Below the pieces are notes generated by a model. That model searched no databases. It was not told where the DNA came from and saw only the letters and a program-made list of their open reading frames with translations. From Bacillota bacterium (GTDB lineage Bacteria > Bacillota > Clostridia > Acetivibrionales > DSM-1351): a stretch of 64,000 nt of DNA. Location of the stretch: assembly GCA_023392075.1 (NCBI GenBank), contig JAEVZU010000183.1:1-64000 (forward strand), in the 5' to 3' direction. Position numbers and translations under genes: made by a program. The number at the start of each line of letters is the position of its first letter. Within the stretch, counting starts at the first letter, position 1. This document shows, piece after piece, positions 8,850 to 18,364 of this stretch.

Positions 8850-9848
8850 ATGGGAAGAACATCGTCCACTATGGAGAAGGTTGACAATGTGCAAAAAATA
8901 ATTTATAAACACGGGTTTTTATATGAACTAAAAAAGAATAAAGTATTATTCATCATGATGCTCCCTGCATTGGTGGTTTTATTTCTGAACAATTATTTAC
9001 CGATGGCAGGTGTGTTAATCGCTTTTAAAAATTTCAAATATTTCGGAAGAAATCTTTTCGAAAATTTTGCCAAGAGTGAGTGGGTAGGGTTTGAGAATTT
9101 TGAATTCTTTACGGCAACGCCGGATGCGTTCACAATTACCAGAAACACTCTGCTGTATAATCTCGCATTTATCGTTATTGGTTTGATAATATCTGTTTTC
9201 TTTGCAATCATCCTGAATGAAATAAGAGGCAAATACAAATCGAAATTTTATCAGGCGAGCATGTTTTTACCTTATTTCATGTCCTGGATAGTAGTAAGCT
9301 ATCTCGTATTCGCATTATTAAGCGAAGAGCAGGGTTTTGTAAACAAGAGCCTTCTTCCGGCTTTGGGCATGAGTGTGGACTCGCTTCCCTCCTGGTACGG
9401 CGACTCAGGCAAGTGGCCATTCATTCTGACCATTGTAAACATGTGGAAGTTTACCGGATATAACTGTGTTGTTTACGTAGCCGCCATTGCAGGTATTGAT
9501 CAGGAATATTATGAAGCTGCCACCGTTGACGGTGCCTCAAGATTTTACCAGATCAGAAAAATTACCATACCTTTATTGACTCCATTAATGGTAATCTTAA
9601 CTCTCCTTGCGGTAGGACGTGTTTTCTACTCTGATTTCGGGCTGTTCTTCAGTGTTACAAGGAATGTTGGTGCTCTGTATGATACCACTTTGGTTATAGA
9701 TACATACGTGTACAACGCCTTGAGAAATTTGAATGACATAGGCATGGCGTCTGCGGCCGGCTTATATCAATCAGTGTGCGGCTTCATACTGGTTTTGAGT
9801 TCCAACCTGTTAGTTAAAAAAATAGATCCGGAAAAAGCACTGTTTTAG
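8850..9848 (+). CDS. ABC sugar permease, LplB type
   Basis: Membrane subunit of a second importer, 332 residues. ATG 8850 is chosen because AAGGGGTGG lies just upstream; the frame stays open back to 8595 but without a ribosome site. After a hydrophilic N-terminus of about 25 residues come six membrane segments, the first starting LFIMMLPALVVLFLNNYLP. The EAA loop reads EYYEAATVDGASRFYQIRKI. The LplB/YtcQ/UgpA-like family usually pairs with an LplC/YtcP permease and a large LplA-like lipoprotein, exactly the order seen here. A close relative is encoded at 21243. Confidence 0.9.
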   Translation: MGRTSSTMEKVDNVQKIIYKHGFLYELKKNKVLFIMMLPALVVLFLNNYLPMAGVLIAFKNFKYFGRNLFENFAKSEWVGFENFEFFTATPDAFTITRNTLLYNLAFIVIGLIISVFFAIILNEIRGKYKSKFYQASMFLPYFMSWIVVSYLVFALLSEEQGFVNKSLLPALGMSVDSLPSWYGDSGKWPFILTIVNMWKFTGYNCVVYVAAIAGIDQEYYEAATVDGASRFYQIRKITIPLLTPLMVILTLLAVGRVFYSDFGLFFSVTRNVGALYDTTLVIDTYVYNALRNLNDIGMASAAGLYQSVCGFILVLSSNLLVKKIDPEKALF

Positions 9849-9859
9849 GGGGGAAAGAG

Positions 9860-10774
9860 ATGAGACAAAGAGAAAATTCGGGTATATTAAATACAGTTTC
9901 ACCTTTTTGGAATGGAGTATTCAATTTAATTTTTATACTATATTCAATCGCTTGTATCATACCGCTGTTACTGGTAATCGGTGTATCATTTACCGATGAA
10001 AAGACTATCATAACCTCAGGCTACAATTTTATACCTAAAGTTTTCAGTCTTGAGGCATACAAATGGGTTTTTCAAAGTGGTGATGCAATAGTCAGAGCAT
10101 ACGGCTTATCAATTATGATAACAATTATAGGTACTTTGTGCAGTGTTGCAATAATTGCAATGTTTGCTTACGTAATATCAAGAAAAGACTTCAAATACAG
10201 AAATATATTTTCGTTTATAGTATTTTTCACAATGATATTCAACGGCGGTCTGGTGCCCTGGTATATGGTTTACACAAACTTTCTGCATATCAATGATACC
10301 TTGCTGGCCTATATTGTCCCTTCACTGGTCAATGCCTGGTATGTAATGATAATGAGGACCTTCTTCCAGACAAATGTACCTGATTCCATTATTGAGTCCG
10401 CAAAAATTGATGGTGCGGGAGAATTCAGAACTTTTCTGCAGATAGTTATTCCGCTTGCCAAGCCGGGTTTGGCAACCATAGCGCTGTTCCAGACACTGGG
10501 CTTCTGGAATGACTGGTATCTCCCGCTCATGCTTATTGAAAACAGCAAGCTTTTTAATCTGCAATACATATTATATAAAACATTGACTGCAATTCAGTAT
10601 CTTGCTCAGGCGTCTAATGTTACGGGAGGTACTGCCCAGATTCTTGCAAAGCTGCCTTCTGAAACAGCCCGTATGGCCATGTGCGTCCTGGCAATCGGTC
10701 CTATTATATTGGCTTATCCTTTTTTCCAGAAGTACTTTGTCAAAGGTCTCACAGTTGGTGCCGTTAAAGGCTAA
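9860..10774 (+). CDS. ABC sugar permease, LplC/YtcP type
   Basis: Partner permease of 304 residues with six membrane segments, starting 11 bases after the LplB-type gene with a GGGGGGAAAGAG ribosome site. The EAA loop appears as DSIIESAKIDGAGEFRTFLQI, and the C-terminus ends KGLTVGAVKG, typical for this family. Together with the upstream permease it forms the transmembrane channel of the second importer. No ATPase gene follows. Confidence 0.92.
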   Translation: MRQRENSGILNTVSPFWNGVFNLIFILYSIACIIPLLLVIGVSFTDEKTIITSGYNFIPKVFSLEAYKWVFQSGDAIVRAYGLSIMITIIGTLCSVAIIAMFAYVISRKDFKYRNIFSFIVFFTMIFNGGLVPWYMVYTNFLHINDTLLAYIVPSLVNAWYVMIMRTFFQTNVPDSIIESAKIDGAGEFRTFLQIVIPLAKPGLATIALFQTLGFWNDWYLPLMLIENSKLFNLQYILYKTLTAIQYLAQASNVTGGTAQILAKLPSETARMAMCVLAIGPIILAYPFFQKYFVKGLTVGAVKG

Positions 10775-10840
10775 TACCATATAAAGCGTAAAGCTGATTA
10801 TATGGATGGCATAAATATTTATAATTTTAAGGAGGTTCAT

Positions 10841-12400
10841 ATGCAAAAGGCAAAAAGATTAACAGGTTTGTTTTTGGTTCTCTGCTTGGCAATCACTTTT
10901 GTGGTTGGATGCGGCAGCAGTGATAATGGAGCTGCAACATCAACAACTTCTGCTGCGGCATCATCATCGGTTGCCGCCGAATCATCGGCAGCAGCTGAAT
11001 CATCAGTGGCACTTGATCCTGTGGAACTGAACTGGTATGTTGTAGGTAATGGTCAGCCGAAAGACATGGATGCAGTTCTGGCTAAGGTAAATGAATGGTT
11101 GAAACCAAGAATCAATGCTACGCTTAAACTTAGCATTTTTACCTGGGGTGATGATTTTGAACAGAAGATGGGTACAAAGATTGCTTCCGGTGAAGAGTTT
11201 GATATAACCTTTACAGCTAACTGGGCTGCTAACTATTTACAAAATGCTCCAAAGGGTGCGTTTGTAGATCTTACTCCACTGTTAGACAAATACGCTCCAA
11301 AGACCAAGGCTTTATTGGGCGACAAGGTTATAAAGGGTGCTTCAATTGACGGAAAACTCTATGCTATTCCTACCAACAAGGAAATGGCCCATAACTGGGG
11401 ATTCCTTATTAATAAGGACGTTGCAGATAAGAACGGTATTGATATATCAACCATAAAGAAGTTTGAAGATATTGAACCGGCTCTTAAGATAATCAAGGAA
11501 AAAGAACCTGGAATTGAACCTTTCCAAACAGTTGTCGGGGAATCTGCATACAGAATTCTTGATTTTGAAAAAATGGTTGATGATAACGTTCCAGGTGCTA
11601 TCTATGGCGATGGAAGAGATACAAAGGTTGTAAATGACTTTGATACTCCTGAAGCAAAGGCATTGTTCACAACCCTGCACAACTGGTACAAAGCCGGCTA
11701 TATCAGAAAAGATGCTGATACAATAACTGACTGGCAGGCAAACAGAAAAGCCGGAAAAGTATTCTCAGCAGTAGCTTCCTTAAAACCAGGTAAAGACGGA
11801 GAAGAAAGTGTATCATCAGGTATAAACTGGGTACAGATTGACATTACTAAACCAATGGCAACTACCCGTGAAATGACCGGTGCAATGCAGGCAATATCCA
11901 AGTCTTCAAAGAATCCTGAAAGATCGTTAATGTTCCTAGAATTATTCAATACAGAACCGGAGCTCTGTAACTTAATCAACTACGGTATAGAAGGAACTCA
12001 CTATACCAAGGCAGCTGATACCAAGATTACAGTAACCCAGGCTGGTCAGGACGGTTACAATCCGGGAACTCCTTGGATGTTTGGTAACCAGTTCAACACC
12101 TACATTTACGATTCAGAGAAATTTGAATCAGCAACTGCTAAGTGGGATAAATTCAAAGCTTACAATGAATCAGCACAAGCTTCACCGATTCTTGGCTTCA
12201 CATTCAACGCTGAACCGGTTAAGACTAAGGTTGCAGCTTTGACAGGTGTTAAAAAGCAGTTTATGCCAGGTCTTGAGACCGGTAAATCTGATCCTGCTGT
12301 AGTACTTCCTAAGTTCACCGATAAGCTTAAGGCTGCTGGTATGGACGATGTTCTTGCAGAGATGCAGAAGCAGGTTGATGCGTTTGCAGCAAGTAAGTAA
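10841..12400 (+). CDS. Sugar-binding lipoprotein, LplA type
   Basis: Solute-binding lipoprotein of 519 residues, receptor of the second importer. The start at 10841 is set by AAGGAGG 6 bases upstream and by the lipoprotein signal that follows, with lipobox VVGC (Cys24). A low-complexity Ser/Ala linker (residues about 28-60) precedes the binding domain. Characteristic blocks are ELNWYVVGNGQ, WGDDFEQK and the C-terminal APxLTG-KQFMPGLETG-like region shared with the proteins encoded at 23401 and 31726. Known members of the family bind oligosaccharides. The ligand is unknown; cello- or other beta-glucan oligosaccharides fit the context. A terminator follows. Confidence 0.9.
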   Translation: MQKAKRLTGLFLVLCLAITFVVGCGSSDNGAATSTTSAAASSSVAAESSAAAESSVALDPVELNWYVVGNGQPKDMDAVLAKVNEWLKPRINATLKLSIFTWGDDFEQKMGTKIASGEEFDITFTANWAANYLQNAPKGAFVDLTPLLDKYAPKTKALLGDKVIKGASIDGKLYAIPTNKEMAHNWGFLINKDVADKNGIDISTIKKFEDIEPALKIIKEKEPGIEPFQTVVGESAYRILDFEKMVDDNVPGAIYGDGRDTKVVNDFDTPEAKALFTTLHNWYKAGYIRKDADTITDWQANRKAGKVFSAVASLKPGKDGEESVSSGINWVQIDITKPMATTREMTGAMQAISKSSKNPERSLMFLELFNTEPELCNLINYGIEGTHYTKAADTKITVTQAGQDGYNPGTPWMFGNQFNTYIYDSEKFESATAKWDKFKAYNESAQASPILGFTFNAEPVKTKVAALTGVKKQFMPGLETGKSDPAVVLPKFTDKLKAAGMDDVLAEMQKQVDAFAASK

Positions 12401-12449
12401 TTGGAGATACTATATTTATTCCAGCTTGATTTAATTACCAAATAGATGT

Positions 12450-12490
12450 AAAATAGGGCTAGCGCTTTGGTATAGCGTTAGCCCTATTTT
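12450..12490 (+). terminator. Rho-independent terminator after second importer
   Basis: 17-bp stem (left arm AAAATAGGGCTAGCGCT, 12450-12466; right arm ending GCCCTATTTT at 12490, one G-T pair) with a short loop and a T-run at its 3' foot. It ends the importer transcript before the LacI-type regulator gene. Confidence 0.8.
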
Positions 12491-12540
12491 AATAATGAAT
12501 AAATAAACATTAGGCCGTAGTTCGGATAAGGTGGATTTGA

Positions 12541-13587
12541 ATGAAAAGTGAAGAAATAGCTAAAATTGCCGGAGTATCCAGAAGTACTGTTTCCAGAGTA
12601 ATAAATAATTACTCAAATGTACCGGAAGATACCAAGAAAAAGGTTCTCGAAGTAATATCCAAATACAATTATCAGCCTAATACCAGTGCAAGAGTATTGG
12701 CCGGAAAACAAAATGATACTATTGGACTGTTTATCGTTAGTATTGCTGATACTGATAATCCAAACAGATTGTATAACAACAATTATTTTACCCAATTTGT
12801 TGATGCAGCGGTAGAATGTGCCAATGCCAGGGGATTTTACGTACTTGTCAATATTATCTATTGTGAAAATGATTACAATAAAGTCAGTGAAGTCTTCCTT
12901 CAAAAGCGTATTGACGGGGGAATTGTTATCGGAACCGAGCGTGAGGCAGATGTTCTTATTAATGTCTCAAAAAGGGGTTTCCCTGTGGCTTTAATAGATT
13001 ATGATGCCGAAGAAATAAAGAGGAGTAAAGCAGATAATAACAATCTGATTGTAATAGGCTCCAATGATTATGAAGGTGCTGCTCAGGCAGTTGAATACCT
13101 GATAAGCTTAGGACACAAGGATATTGGACTGTTGGCGGGAAGACTGTCTACATATTCGGGAAGGCAGAGATATGAAGCTTTCTTTGATACCATGAAAAAA
13201 CATGGTCTGGAGGTTAATAAGGATTTTGTTCTGCATGGTGATTTTATAAAATCCAGGACTGCCGATGAAGTTAAAAAACTGATTCAAAAAGGAAATTTTC
13301 CAAGTGCAATATTTTCTTCCAATGACGATATGGCAATAACTGCCATGGATCTTTTTAAAGAGAATAACATAAAGATACCCGAAGACATTTCCATCATCGG
13401 GTTTGATAATATTCCGCTTTCGTCATTAATCAGGCCGGCTCTGTCAACAGTGTCGACACCTGTTTATGATATAGTTGATAAAGCTGTAACCGAGCTTATC
13501 GCAAATATTAAAAGAAACAAAAAAGGATTTTTCAGCTATAGCTATGATACAAAAATGATATTGCGTGAAACCTGTACAAGGAAATAA
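12541..13587 (+). CDS. LacI-family transcriptional regulator
   Basis: Transcription factor of 348 residues. The N-terminal helix-turn-helix (residues 4-24: EEIAKIAGVSRSTVSRVINN) and hinge are followed by a periplasmic-binding-protein-like effector domain (about 60-345), including the common block PEDISIIGFDNIPLSSLIRP. The ribosome site is AAGGTGG, 6-7 bases upstream. It lies after a terminator and 55 bases before the cellobiose phosphorylase gene, so the two are probably co-transcribed. A role as sugar-responsive repressor of the phosphorylase and/or the adjacent importer is inferred from position. Confidence 0.92.
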   Translation: MKSEEIAKIAGVSRSTVSRVINNYSNVPEDTKKKVLEVISKYNYQPNTSARVLAGKQNDTIGLFIVSIADTDNPNRLYNNNYFTQFVDAAVECANARGFYVLVNIIYCENDYNKVSEVFLQKRIDGGIVIGTEREADVLINVSKRGFPVALIDYDAEEIKRSKADNNNLIVIGSNDYEGAAQAVEYLISLGHKDIGLLAGRLSTYSGRQRYEAFFDTMKKHGLEVNKDFVLHGDFIKSRTADEVKKLIQKGNFPSAIFSSNDDMAITAMDLFKENNIKIPEDISIIGFDNIPLSSLIRPALSTVSTPVYDIVDKAVTELIANIKRNKKGFFSYSYDTKMILRETCTRK

Positions 13588-13642
13588 AAGTACTTGCAAA
13601 AGTGCTTATTTGTTATATATATTTTTGAGAGGAGCCCAAAAT

Positions 13643-16078
13643 ATGAAATTTGGATTTTTTGACGATAAGAACAGGGAATATGTAATTACTACTCCCAAAA
13701 CACCGTATCCCTGGATTAATTACCTGGGAACACAAGAATTTTTTTCTTTAATTTCAAACACTGCAGGTGGTTATTGTTTTTATAAGGACGCGCGTTTACG
13801 TAGAATAACCAGGTACAGATATAATAATGTACCAATAGATATGGGGGGAAGATACTTCTATATTAATGATAACGGAATGCTGTGGTCTCCGGGGTGGTCA
13901 CCGGTCAAGGCCGAGCTCGACAGCTACGAGTGCAGGCACGGTCTGGGATATACCAAAATAACAGGAAGCAAAAATGGAATAAGCACCGAAGTACTCTTCT
14001 TTGTTCCGTTGAATTTTAATGGTGAGTTGCATAGAGTCAGGGTAAAAAACACAACCTCAGATAATAAGACAGTAAAACTGTTTTCATGCATAGAGTTCTG
14101 TTTATGGAATGCGTATGATGATATGACCAATTATCAGAGAAATCTGAGCACAGGAGAGGTAGAGGTTGAAAAGTCGGTTATTTATCACAAAACAGAATAT
14201 AAGGAAAGAAGAAATCACTTTTCTTTTTATTCTGTAAACGCGAGTCTAACAGGCTTTGATACAGACAGAGATACATTTGTGGGCTTGTATAACGGCTTTG
14301 ATGCCCCTCAGGTTCCTGTCAGCGGCCAACCGCAAAATACCATTGCCGACGGCTGGGGGCCAATGGCCTCACATTGTATCACAGTTGAATTAAAGCCAGG
14401 TGAAGAAAAAGAATATGATTTCATTCTGGGTTATGTTGAAAATGATGAGGAAGACAAGTGGGAAAGCAAGGGAATAATTAACAAGAAAAAGGCCTATGCC
14501 ATGATTGAAGAAAAAGGTAATCCGGCAGGTGTTCAGGCGGCATTTGAAGAAATGCAGGATTACTGGAGCAAGTTGTTCACCCAGTACAAAATTGAGCATA
14601 AGGATGAAAAACTGTCAAGGATGGTAAACATATGGAATCAGTATCAATGTATGGTTACCTTTAATATGTCCAGAAGTGCTTCGTACTTTGAGACAGGTAT
14701 AGGCAGGGGAATGGGCTTCAGAGATTCCAACCAGGATATTCTCGGCTTTGTTCACCAGATTCCTGACAGGGCCAGAGAGAGAATACTAGACATAGCTGCC
14801 ACCCAGTTGGAAACTGGCGGTGCATATCACCAGTACCAGCCTTTGACTAAAAAAGGCAACAATGAAATCGGAGGAAACTTTAACGATGATCCCCTGTGGT
14901 TAATAGCTTCAGTTGCTGCATACATAAAAGAGACAGGTGATATGGACATTCTGAAGGAAATGGTTCCTTATGATAATGATGAATCCAAGGCGGCGGCTTT
15001 ATTTGATCACCTGAGGAGTTCCTTCTATCATGTGGTAAGTAACCTGGGACCTCATGGTTTGCCGTTGATCGGAAGAGCAGACTGGAATGACTGTCTCAAC
15101 CTGAACTGCTTTTCTAATGCGCCAGATGAATCCTTCCAGACCACTACCAGCAAGGAGGGCAAGGTGGCAGAATCGGTATTCATTGCAGGAATGTTTGTCT
15201 ACTACGGACCGGAATATGTCAAGTTATGCAGGTTGAACGGATTGGAAGATGAAGCCGGCAAGGCTCAGGTACATATTGATAAAATGACTGAAACAGTTCT
15301 TGAGCATGGATGGGATGGAGAATGGTTCATCCGTGCATACGATGATTTTGGTCAAAAAATAGGAAGTAAGGAAAATGAAGAAGGCAAGATATTCATAGAA
15401 TCCCAGGGTTTCTGTACAATGGCCGGAATCGGTCTCAAAACCGGCCACGTGGAAAAGGCTCTGGATTCGGCTAAAAAATACCTTGACAGCGATCATGGTA
15501 TGGTTCTGAACAACCCTGCGTTTACAAAGTATTATATCAACATGGGTGAAATATCGACTTATCCTGCAGGCTACAAGGAAAATGCCGGTATATTCTGCCA
15601 TAACAATCCCTGGGTGGCCGCCGGTGAAACAATACTTGGAAGAGGAGACAGAGCTTTTGAAATATATTCAAAAATTGCTCCTGCCTATACTGAGGAAATA
15701 AGCGATATTCATAAAACCGAGCCATATGTTTATTCCCAGATGATTGCAGGAAAGGATGCAAAGAGACATGGGGAGGCAAAGAACTCCTGGCTGACAGGAA
15801 CTGCTGCCTGGAACTTTATAGTGATTTCCCAGAACATTCTCGGAATCAAGCCTGATTACAGCGGTCTGATGATCGATCCCTGCATTCCCAAGGCCTGGGA
15901 TGGCTATAAGGTCAGCAGAAAGTTCAGAAATGCCACCTATGAGATAACCATAAGCAATCCGGAGCATGTTTCAAAGGGTGTTAAGGAGCTGGTAGTTGAC
16001 GGCAGAAAATATGATGGTAATATTGTTCCTGTTTTTAACGACGGAAGGAGCCATGAAGTTAAGGTTGTAATGGGTTGA
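13643..16078 (+). CDS. cbp: Cellobiose phosphorylase (GH94)
   Basis: Cytoplasmic enzyme converting cellobiose and phosphate to alpha-glucose 1-phosphate and glucose, which saves ATP after cellodextrin uptake. The 811-residue length is that expected for clostridial cellobiose phosphorylases and shorter than cellodextrin phosphorylases (near 1000). The start at 13643 follows AGAGGAG. The N-terminal block (MKFGFFDDKNREYVI...TPYPWINYLG) and the catalytic block GRADWNDCLNLN are typical of GH94; the general acid would be Asp483. There is no signal peptide, consistent with an intracellular role. It is downstream of lacI and two sugar importers. Cellobiose is the likely substrate, though other beta-1,4 disaccharides are possible. 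Confidence 0.93.
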   Translation: MKFGFFDDKNREYVITTPKTPYPWINYLGTQEFFSLISNTAGGYCFYKDARLRRITRYRYNNVPIDMGGRYFYINDNGMLWSPGWSPVKAELDSYECRHGLGYTKITGSKNGISTEVLFFVPLNFNGELHRVRVKNTTSDNKTVKLFSCIEFCLWNAYDDMTNYQRNLSTGEVEVEKSVIYHKTEYKERRNHFSFYSVNASLTGFDTDRDTFVGLYNGFDAPQVPVSGQPQNTIADGWGPMASHCITVELKPGEEKEYDFILGYVENDEEDKWESKGIINKKKAYAMIEEKGNPAGVQAAFEEMQDYWSKLFTQYKIEHKDEKLSRMVNIWNQYQCMVTFNMSRSASYFETGIGRGMGFRDSNQDILGFVHQIPDRARERILDIAATQLETGGAYHQYQPLTKKGNNEIGGNFNDDPLWLIASVAAYIKETGDMDILKEMVPYDNDESKAAALFDHLRSSFYHVVSNLGPHGLPLIGRADWNDCLNLNCFSNAPDESFQTTTSKEGKVAESVFIAGMFVYYGPEYVKLCRLNGLEDEAGKAQVHIDKMTETVLEHGWDGEWFIRAYDDFGQKIGSKENEEGKIFIESQGFCTMAGIGLKTGHVEKALDSAKKYLDSDHGMVLNNPAFTKYYINMGEISTYPAGYKENAGIFCHNNPWVAAGETILGRGDRAFEIYSKIAPAYTEEISDIHKTEPYVYSQMIAGKDAKRHGEAKNSWLTGTAAWNFIVISQNILGIKPDYSGLMIDPCIPKAWDGYKVSRKFRNATYEITISNPEHVSKGVKELVVDGRKYDGNIVPVFNDGRSHEVKVVMG

Positions 16079-16177
16079 AAGCCTGGAAAGCCTGATGAAT
16101 TCTCTCTGAAACAGCAGGGGAAAAGGCGAAATTCAGGTCTGGATAAGATATAAGAATAGAGGGTATGAAAATAAAAG

Positions 16178-16240
16178 AGGCTTGATGCAGGGACTGTCTC
16201 AAAATTATGTTTGTTTTGCGACATACCTGACATCAAGCCT
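16178..16240 (-). terminator. Terminator for the GH20 gene
   Basis: Inverted repeat AGGCTTGATG (16178-16187) / CATCAAGCCT (16231-16240), extended by TCAGG/CCTG inside the long loop. Read on the minus strand it is followed by CTTTTATTTT, so it fits the end of the GH20 transcript. It lies between two convergent genes. Confidence 0.55.
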
Positions 16241-16251
16241 TACTAAAACCG

Positions 16252-18144
16252 TTAAAGCGTTACTACCACCGAAGGCGAGACCAGATTGTGCCAGGGCTGG
16301 CACCAAACTGAAATTTCACCTCTATCAAGGGATTTTATATCATAAGCCAGTGGTTCTGCTTCCAGCTCTTCTAATATATCAATTTCACCGTTGGAATATT
16401 CAATTAATCTTCGGGAGGCCGAAAGCAGACGCTGTTTTAATCCTCCGAAGCGAAGCTCAAGTACATCCAGTCCGAAAATCTTATTTTCTCTTTTCCACTG
16501 TTTCTCCAATAAAGTCAGCAAAACTTCCACCCGGTCAAGTAAATCAGGGATTTCAAGCTGAGCAGTTTTAAGTAAAATATCTTTTTCTCCCGAACGGTAC
16601 GCCTTCCTTATCCGGATCCCCATTTCACTCTTTAAGGCCAGTACATCACAAAAGGCCTTCTGATATTCAAAGAGATAACTCCATTTTGGATTGCGTTCGG
16701 GGCATTCTGCAATTTTTCCGGCGCAATTCTTAAAATGCCGGCTGTATGAATCAGACAGTACATGTGCATCATAAAGCCCTCCCAGAATGTCCTGATAAAG
16801 CAGATACTTTGTAGGGTTTATTCCACAGCGTCCCGGTGCTGGATTGTCAGGAGTCAATATGGGTTCACCAAGGGTGATAAAATCTTTATATGAGGCTCCG
16901 GTACATGTGGAAAAGCGTCTTTCAAGATGTTCGTCATGGGAGCAGCCTGAATAGCATAGCTCAGCCCATATCTGGAATACAGGAAGTACGGAGAACAAGG
17001 GGCATTCAGCTCCATCGTCTCCCCAGCTGGTTATGAGAACTTCACGGATATTATGTTCTTGACAGCTCTTATGTGCAATTCTTGATATAAACTCGCTGAA
17101 ATGGCTGTAAGGAGTAAAACTGTTCCATTTCCAGGCTCCTCCGGCAAAAGCCATATTGGAACTTATTTTTATGTGGTTGCGGAGCATTTTATCATACTCT
17201 TCCTGCTCAGTGGAATAATAGTTCCAATATACCATAGTTATATCTTCCGGTATTTGACTGAGAAGCTCTTCCTTAATCGGACAGTCATCAGCCGAGTATT
17301 CGCCTCCCGACACGAGCCTGAAAAACATATCGCTCCACATCATCGGGCGGTATCCATATTTACGTGCAATATCCATAACACGGTTAAAATGCCGGAGCAT
17401 AATCTCCATACGATCCTTATATCCGTGTTTGTCAAGATACTTTCCAAGCCCCACCATATGGGCCTCATCCATACCGATGTTAATTCTCCGGCCGGATAAA
17501 TTTTGAGACATTGTGCGGAACATATCATCAATGAGGACATAAGTTTTTTCATCATCTATCAGAAGTATGTCATTACAGTCACAAAGCTCGGAAAAAGCTT
17601 GCCATTTCAGTACACGTCCCAGATGAGCCAGTGTTTGAATGCATGGTACAAGCTCTATGGAAAACAGTTTGGAGTAAGCATCCATTTCCTTGAATTCCTC
17701 CGGGGTGTAACGACCCCGCTGATAACCGAAATAAGGATATTCCTTTATTTCATAAGTGTCTTCGGTATATAGCTGTACACTCGAATATCCCATTAAAGCC
17801 AGGTGTTTTATCAGCTCTTTAAAAGACGGTATATTCAAGACTGCGTTGCGGGAACAGTCTATCATTACACCCAGCTGGTCATATGCTGCATTTTCTCTGA
17901 CAATAAAAGGTTTTCCCGTTTTCAGATTTTCTATAAAAATACCAAGTCCGCGTAATATTTGGTGTTCCTTTACATAGTATATTATTCCCGACTCTCCGTC
18001 GAAACTATATTCCTGAATATGTGACCGTATGAATTGAACCGGAAGGCCGTTCTGAGAGACAGTCATGTCCAGCAGCCCTGAAAGCTCATACACAGCTTTT
18101 TCCTGGCAGGTACTCAAACCAAGCACCTTTAATGAATAGTTCAT
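16252..18144 (-). CDS. GH20 beta-N-acetylhexosaminidase, GcnA-like
   Basis: 630-residue protein without a signal peptide, so probably cytoplasmic. It has the GH20 catalytic signature Asp-Glu in INIGMDEAHMVG (Asp226-Glu227), preceded by the (beta/alpha)8-barrel strand containing LYTEDTYE (about 125-132). WSDMFFRL and the Trp-rich strands (ITSWGDDGAE) belong to the same fold. Length and lack of secretion resemble the GH20C group (GcnA of streptococci), which removes terminal GlcNAc or GalNAc. AAAGGAG lies upstream of the ATG. It is divergent from a YesM/YesN pair and near GH130/GH38 genes, which supports a role in trimming imported glycans. The exact sugar preference cannot be read from sequence. 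Confidence 0.85.
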   Translation of the reverse strand: MNYSLKVLGLSTCQEKAVYELSGLLDMTVSQNGLPVQFIRSHIQEYSFDGESGIIYYVKEHQILRGLGIFIENLKTGKPFIVRENAAYDQLGVMIDCSRNAVLNIPSFKELIKHLALMGYSSVQLYTEDTYEIKEYPYFGYQRGRYTPEEFKEMDAYSKLFSIELVPCIQTLAHLGRVLKWQAFSELCDCNDILLIDDEKTYVLIDDMFRTMSQNLSGRRINIGMDEAHMVGLGKYLDKHGYKDRMEIMLRHFNRVMDIARKYGYRPMMWSDMFFRLVSGGEYSADDCPIKEELLSQIPEDITMVYWNYYSTEQEEYDKMLRNHIKISSNMAFAGGAWKWNSFTPYSHFSEFISRIAHKSCQEHNIREVLITSWGDDGAECPLFSVLPVFQIWAELCYSGCSHDEHLERRFSTCTGASYKDFITLGEPILTPDNPAPGRCGINPTKYLLYQDILGGLYDAHVLSDSYSRHFKNCAGKIAECPERNPKWSYLFEYQKAFCDVLALKSEMGIRIRKAYRSGEKDILLKTAQLEIPDLLDRVEVLLTLLEKQWKRENKIFGLDVLELRFGGLKQRLLSASRRLIEYSNGEIDILEELEAEPLAYDIKSLDRGEISVWCQPWHNLVSPSVVVTL

Positions 18145-18257
18145 AGCAGAATAACTCCTTTTAAGTATTATTTTTATTTGTAAAAGTGAAGCTTATAAAA
18201 GAGATTCACTACACAATATATCACGGAAATAGACCGGATTGGGAAGAAATACACTTG

Positions 18258-18281
18258 AATCTAACGTTTTTATACTATAAT
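18258..18281 (+). promoter_or_regulatory. Promoter region with shared motif AATCTAACGTTTTTATA
   Basis: The 17-base string AATCTAACGTTTTTATA (18258-18274) is followed by TATAAT (18276-18281), 84 bases before the kinase gene. The same 17 bases occur at 21102-21118 upstream of the next importer operon. The exact repeat in two promoter regions of one locus suggests the binding site of a common activator, most simply the response regulator encoded at 20094. Confidence 0.55.
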
Positions 18282-18364
18282 ATAACAAATGTGTACTGTA
18301 AAAATGTTTACAAGGCAATATAAAATATAATATATCAGGCAAATGGAATGAAAGGCGTAATCTT

